From an uncultured Ruminococcus sp. (lineage in GTDB: Bacteria; Bacillota; Clostridia; Oscillospirales; Ruminococcaceae): a stretch of 9,140 bases of DNA. The notes below the pieces were generated by a model. The model ran no database searches. It was not told the DNA's origin and saw only the letters and a program-made list of their open reading frames with translations. Positions within the stretch are counted from its first letter, which is position 1. Each line of letters begins with the position of its first letter. The position numbers and the translations under genes are program-made. The DNA lies in contig CAMWUF010000023.1 in NCBI GenBank assembly GCA_947177375.1, positions 1-9,140 of the forward strand, read 5' to 3'. Of this stretch, positions 6,150 to 9,140 are shown piece by piece.

Positions 6150-7814
6150 TTATTCTGCTGCATCTGCATTTTCGTCAGCAGTTGTTTCTTCAGGAACAGT
6201 TTCTTCTACAATTTCAGGTGATTCACTTGGCAACATAGCAATTTCCAAGTTAAAAGAAACTGTTTTCTTTTCATCATTAGGATTTTCTTGATTTGCAATT
6301 GTAGTAAGCATATAGTTTTCATATTTCACAGATGAGAAAAGACGATTTTCCTTTTCGCTTGCTTCTTCACCATATGTTTCATAGAGATACTGTACAAGAT
6401 TAGACGGATATTTTTGTGAAAATTCTTCAGTTGTCTGAACAACAACAGCTACAGTCAAAACACCCTCTTCATAATCCACAGAATAGGAGGGACTCTCACT
6501 AATACCGTCAGTTTGATTCATAACAGTTTCCATTGCTTCATCAATTGCATCATATACCACATTATAAATAACAGGCTGTGTTTTATAAGCATCACTTGCA
6601 CTATTAATATTTCCAGAATAGAGCCTTACATTGTCTTTCATGACTTGCAAATCATCATATTGCTGAAGTTTTGCAGCAGTATCTGGAGACTCCAATTTTG
6701 TTTTAAGGTCTTCTGTATCGTTTTTGTATTTTAAATCCATTCCAAAAAGAACACCAAATACTGCACCAACGATAATAACACTTAAGCCAATGCCAACACC
6801 AGCAATAATTCCAAAAGAACCATTATCCTGTACTCTGCCAGCAACACCCTGCAATGCAATGTCTGTTTCAAGTAAATTAATATATTCTGTTAATTTATCA
6901 CGTTTGAACATTGCACCAATTGCATTGGCATAAATAGAAAATTTAAGATTCTGATTTCCATGAATCTGTGGCGGTGCAACTAATTTACTAACTGTGATTT
7001 CATCTCTCTTGAGAGAATCTTCCAAACGTTTATATAAATTAGGCGAAGCCTCAATATCACCATAGAATACTACATTATAAATATCTTCTGAACCACGAAT
7101 TCTGGCAAACTGCAACATACGGCTGATATTTTCATTCACAGCTTCATAAATATAGTCATCTGGGTTATCATAGTCTTCAGGGTCAATAGATGCAAAACGT
7201 GAGAATGACAACTGACTTTCTTCATACAAGTTCAAGCTGATAAAATTTGCATCAATCTGTACCGCAAGCAAAGGCATTTTAGCCTTATTTTTTGCATCTG
7301 CCAGTAATATTTTTGTAATGGCATTACAACCAATCATAACAGATTTTAATGTCACACCAAGCATACGGAAAATACTTCTGTAGCTATCAATTACTTCACG
7401 AGGACATGCTGTTGCAAGAACTTTTTGTAACTTTTCATGATCTGCATTTTCTTCTGGTCCGCCTACAATCGTATAGCCAACAGAGTAAGAATCATCAATA
7501 TTAATTTGATTTTGAAGTTCCATGCGGACATTTTTCAAAAATTCAGATTCTTTTGGATTTGGAGGAATCATTAACTCTTTGAAAACAGTCTGGTTAGAAG
7601 AAATTGAAATAATTGCTTCTTTGTCAGCAATTCCTGTGTCCTTAAAAACCCTGCTGATTTTCGCAGCCACACGGTTCGGGTCATTTACATGCCCGTTCAT
7701 AATTACAGCTTCGTCAAGTTCGATTTCTGCCGCATTGACAACTCTAATCTTGCCGTTGCTCTCCGTACCTTTTATAATACGGATATTTCTGTCAGTAATA
7801 TCAAATGAAAGCAT
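6150..7814 (-). CDS. pilM-pilN: Natural PilM-PilN fusion, T4P inner-membrane alignment protein
   Basis: 554 residues in two parts. Residues 1-305 are PilM-like, an actin-fold (FtsA-like) cytoplasmic protein: MLSFDITDRNIRIIKG at the start; the IISISSNQTVFKELMIPP strand and helix (68-85); FLKNVRMELQNQI (92-104); and an inner strand LLAVQIDANFISLNLY (182-197). Residues 306-554 are PilN-like: EYINLL (310-315), the short motif by which PilN normally binds PilM; one transmembrane helix (about 334-358); a coiled coil (362-400); a mixed alpha/beta domain; then a very acidic tail (about 529-554). Nucleotide-site glycines expected in PilM (GIDIG type) are missing, so ATP binding may be weak or lost. 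Start is ATG 7814, nine bases after GGTGG (7824-7828). It lies between pilC and pilO, the place where separate pilM and pilN usually stand. No frameshift is needed for the single frame, so the fusion looks genuine. Confidence 0.87.
   Translation of the reverse strand: MLSFDITDRNIRIIKGTESNGKIRVVNAAEIELDEAVIMNGHVNDPNRVAAKISRVFKDTGIADKEAIISISSNQTVFKELMIPPNPKESEFLKNVRMELQNQINIDDSYSVGYTIVGGPEENADHEKLQKVLATACPREVIDSYRSIFRMLGVTLKSVMIGCNAITKILLADAKNKAKMPLLAVQIDANFISLNLYEESQLSFSRFASIDPEDYDNPDDYIYEAVNENISRMLQFARIRGSEDIYNVVFYGDIEASPNLYKRLEDSLKRDEITVSKLVAPPQIHGNQNLKFSIYANAIGAMFKRDKLTEYINLLETDIALQGVAGRVQDNGSFGIIAGVGIGLSVIIVGAVFGVLFGMDLKYKNDTEDLKTKLESPDTAAKLQQYDDLQVMKDNVRLYSGNINSASDAYKTQPVIYNVVYDAIDEAMETVMNQTDGISESPSYSVDYEEGVLTVAVVVQTTEEFSQKYPSNLVQYLYETYGEEASEKENRLFSSVKYENYMLTTIANQENPNDEKKTVSFNLEIAMLPSESPEIVEETVPEETTADENADAAE
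6870..6881 (-). other. INLL motif (PilN peptide that docks on PilM)
   Basis: Residues 312-315 of the fusion read INLL, followed by E where the classical motif has P. In separate PilN proteins this cytoplasmic peptide inserts into a groove of PilM. Here it sits about 20 residues before the transmembrane helix and right after the PilM domain, marking the junction of the two ancestral genes. Confidence 0.75.
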
Positions 7815-7843
7815 ATTTATTTTCCACCTCTCTAGTTGTTAAA

Positions 7844-9040
7844 TTATGCGGCGATAGCATCAAATGAGCCATACAATGCTGGGAAGATAGATGCTAATAA
7901 CAAACCTACAGCAATACCCATGATAATAATCATGAGAGGTTCAAGCATTCCAACCAAACGACCAACAGCAGAATCGGCTTCTTCGTCATAATAATCCGCA
8001 GTTTTACTTAGAATCGTATCTAATGCACCAGCTTCTTCACCAACGAAAATAATGGAACAGAACATAGAATCAAAAATTTCTGTTCTCTGAATTGCAGATG
8101 ACAATGTTTCACCTTGTTTTACTTCGTCAATTACTTGTTCAAAGCATTCGCTGATATACCTATTGCCCAAAATATCAGAAGAACGTCTTAAGCAATCTAC
8201 CATAGGAATACCAGAAGAATACAAAGAAGAAAGCGTACTAGCAAAACGGGCTGTATAAACTTTTACAACCAAAGGACCAAAACCAGGACCTTTTATAATC
8301 AGCTTATCCCATTTTAACCTTGTGCTTGGTATTTTCATCATATATGTCACAGCAAAAATAATGCCAACGATTACAGCGACATAGATATACCAATAGCTAA
8401 CCAGCGAATCACTAAAACCCATCATGACTTTTGTCAATGCTGGCATATCATCTGGGTTTTCATACATGCCTGCAAAAGTCGGCATGATAAAAGCAAACAT
8501 GAAAACAACAATTACAATACAAAGCACGCCCAAAATAATCGGGTAAGTAATCGCACCTTTGATTGTATTATTCATTTTGTTTTGCTTTTGGTAATAGTCG
8601 GATAAATCCTGTGAAATTGTGTCCAGTGAGCCAGATGTTTCACCTGCTGCAATCATGGAAATCATGAATTCAGGGAAAACACCTCTGTACTGGGAAAGGG
8701 AATCAGAAAACGATTCACCTTTTTGAACGTTTTCATAAACGCTCTGCCAAAGTTCCTTTGCTTCTTCTGTCGGCTGTTCTTTACTAAGAATGTCCAAAGC
8801 TTTTACCAGTGTCAAACCGGAAGTCAGCATTGCTGCAAGCTGTCTACAGTTGAATGCTAAATCTTTGGTGCTGAATTTCTTAATAGTTTTCTTTTTGCCG
8901 ATTTCTTTTTCCTCGTATTTTGTAACCGTCAGACCCTTTTCTTTTGCTTTTGTCGCAAATTCTTTTGCGTCTTCTGCATTGATAGTGCCTTTTACCTGCT
9001 TACCCGCAAGTGTTGTTGCAACGTAGGAAAAACTTTTCAT
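7844..9040 (-). CDS. pilC: T4P platform protein PilC / GspF
   Basis: A 398-residue polytopic membrane protein that forms the base on which PilB acts to extract and stack pilins. It begins MKSFSYVATTLAGKQVKG, the usual PilC opening. It has two repeated T2SSF domains, each with a GE-x-x-G signature: GETSG (133-137) and GEEAG (334-338), both followed by LDTI. Three hydrophobic helices are visible (about 164-188, 217-235 and 366-390), the normal topology, with the first T2SSF domain in the cytoplasm. The ATG at 9038-9040 follows GGAGG (9048-9052) by seven bases. The frame is also open back to an ATG at 9091 preceded by GGAG, which would add 17 residues unlike the family; the internal start is preferred. 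It is the first gene of a six-gene operon and its stop is 29 bases before pilM-pilN. Length and motifs are typical of the family. Confidence 0.95.
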   Translation of the reverse strand: MKSFSYVATTLAGKQVKGTINAEDAKEFATKAKEKGLTVTKYEEKEIGKKKTIKKFSTKDLAFNCRQLAAMLTSGLTLVKALDILSKEQPTEEAKELWQSVYENVQKGESFSDSLSQYRGVFPEFMISMIAAGETSGSLDTISQDLSDYYQKQNKMNNTIKGAITYPIILGVLCIVIVVFMFAFIMPTFAGMYENPDDMPALTKVMMGFSDSLVSYWYIYVAVIVGIIFAVTYMMKIPSTRLKWDKLIIKGPGFGPLVVKVYTARFASTLSSLYSSGIPMVDCLRRSSDILGNRYISECFEQVIDEVKQGETLSSAIQRTEIFDSMFCSIIFVGEEAGALDTILSKTADYYDEEADSAVGRLVGMLEPLMIIIMGIAVGLLLASIFPALYGSFDAIAA

Positions 9041-9047
9041 TCGACCA

Positions 9048-9052
9048 CCTCC
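9048..9052 (-). promoter_or_regulatory. SD site deciding the pilC start
   Basis: GGAGG, extended by TGG, lies seven bases before ATG 9040. A second, weaker GGAG lies before ATG 9091 in the same frame. The stronger site matches the family's N-terminus, so 9040 is used. Confidence 0.8.
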
Positions 9053-9091
9053 AATAAATTTTGGTTTGTATTTGCAAGAATATTTCAGCAT

Positions 9092-9105
9092 AATACTCCA
9101 GTATT
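9092..9105. promoter_or_regulatory. Perfect 14-base dyad at the predicted pilC transcription start
   Basis: AATACT-CC-AGTATT is a perfect inverted repeat with a two-base centre. It begins four bases downstream of the -10 box and covers the expected +1 site. This is the usual place for a repressor operator, but a 14-base AT-rich palindrome could also arise by chance or act as a 5' end RNA hairpin with a too-small loop. No regulator is identified. Confidence 0.4.
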
Positions 9106-9108
9106 TTA

Positions 9109-9137
9109 ATTATAGCATTTAGCTATCAAAAATGCAA
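9109..9137 (-). promoter_or_regulatory. Promoter of the pilC operon, extended -10 type
   Basis: On the minus strand TTGCAT (9137-9132) is followed after 17 bases by a perfect TATAAT (9114-9109), with TG at 9117-9116 giving TGCTATAAT. The start would be near 9102, leaving a leader of about 60 bases. The -35 matches consensus at only three positions, which the extended -10 may offset, as for the pilD promoter. I saw no other convincing promoter inside the operon. Confidence 0.72.
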
Positions 9138-9140
9138 CTG

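Noticed and set aside
6513..6933. Two plus-strand open frames opposite pilM-pilN
   Set aside because: No SD, no recognisable domain, and the opposite frame is clearly coding.
7522..7842. Plus-strand open frame opposite the start of pilM-pilN
   Set aside because: Ser/Ile-rich shadow with no SD; the opposite strand has a family-level match.
8790..9026. Plus-strand open frame opposite the start of pilC
   Set aside because: Fully within pilC, with no independent support.
9041..9102. Riboswitch in the pilC leader (for example c-di-GMP, common before pilus genes in Clostridia)
   Set aside because: The leader is only about 60 bases, without the paired stems or a terminator-like hairpin; too short for a c-di-GMP aptamer with a switch.
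1..9140. tRNA, rRNA, CRISPR, insertion sequence or phage attachment site
   Set aside because: No repeat-spacer pattern, transposase, terminal inverted repeats or RNA gene signatures were found; coding is almost continuous.

Overview
The window is almost entirely a type IV pilus (T4P) / type II-secretion-like assembly locus from an AT-rich, low-GC Gram-positive bacterium, most likely a Clostridia-type Firmicute. Support for this: strong GGAGG Shine-Dalgarno (SD) sites before every gene, sigma-A-type promoters with extended -10 elements, AT-rich codon choice, and T4P inner-membrane genes with no outer-membrane parts (secretin, pilotin) in view. A gut Ruminococcus-like organism is a guess only; nothing here fixes the genus.

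Layout, left to right. Bases 1-98 (minus) hold the first 32 codons of a PilB/GspE-type assembly ATPase whose N-terminus looks like a c-di-GMP-binding MshEN motif. A short divergent intergenic region follows, carrying a clear promoter for pilD. Bases 216-1112 (plus) encode prepilin peptidase PilD. A hairpin terminator sits between the convergent pilD and the main operon. Bases 1176-9040 are one compact minus-strand operon. In transcription order it reads pilC (platform), a natural pilM-pilN fusion, a pilO-like gene, a very large PilX/GspK-like prepilin with a beta-rich exported body, a short PilV/GspI-like prepilin, and a PilW/GspJ-like prepilin. An extended -10 promoter lies just upstream of pilC at the right edge.

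How they work together (family knowledge plus inference). PilB powers assembly through the platform protein PilC. The PilM-N-O alignment subcomplex links the cytoplasmic motor to the outside of the membrane. PilD trims the three prepilins at their KLKG leader site. The three minor pilins are positioned like the GspI-J-K / PilV-W-X tip complex that primes the fibre. The 900-residue member would place a large beta-rich domain at the tip, a plausible adhesin. No major pilin and no retraction ATPase PilT is in view; they may lie beyond the left edge next to pilB.

The most unusual points are the single-chain PilM-PilN, the giant tip prepilin lacking the +5 glutamate, the divergent catalytic motifs of PilD, and a perfect dyad at the predicted transcription start of the operon.
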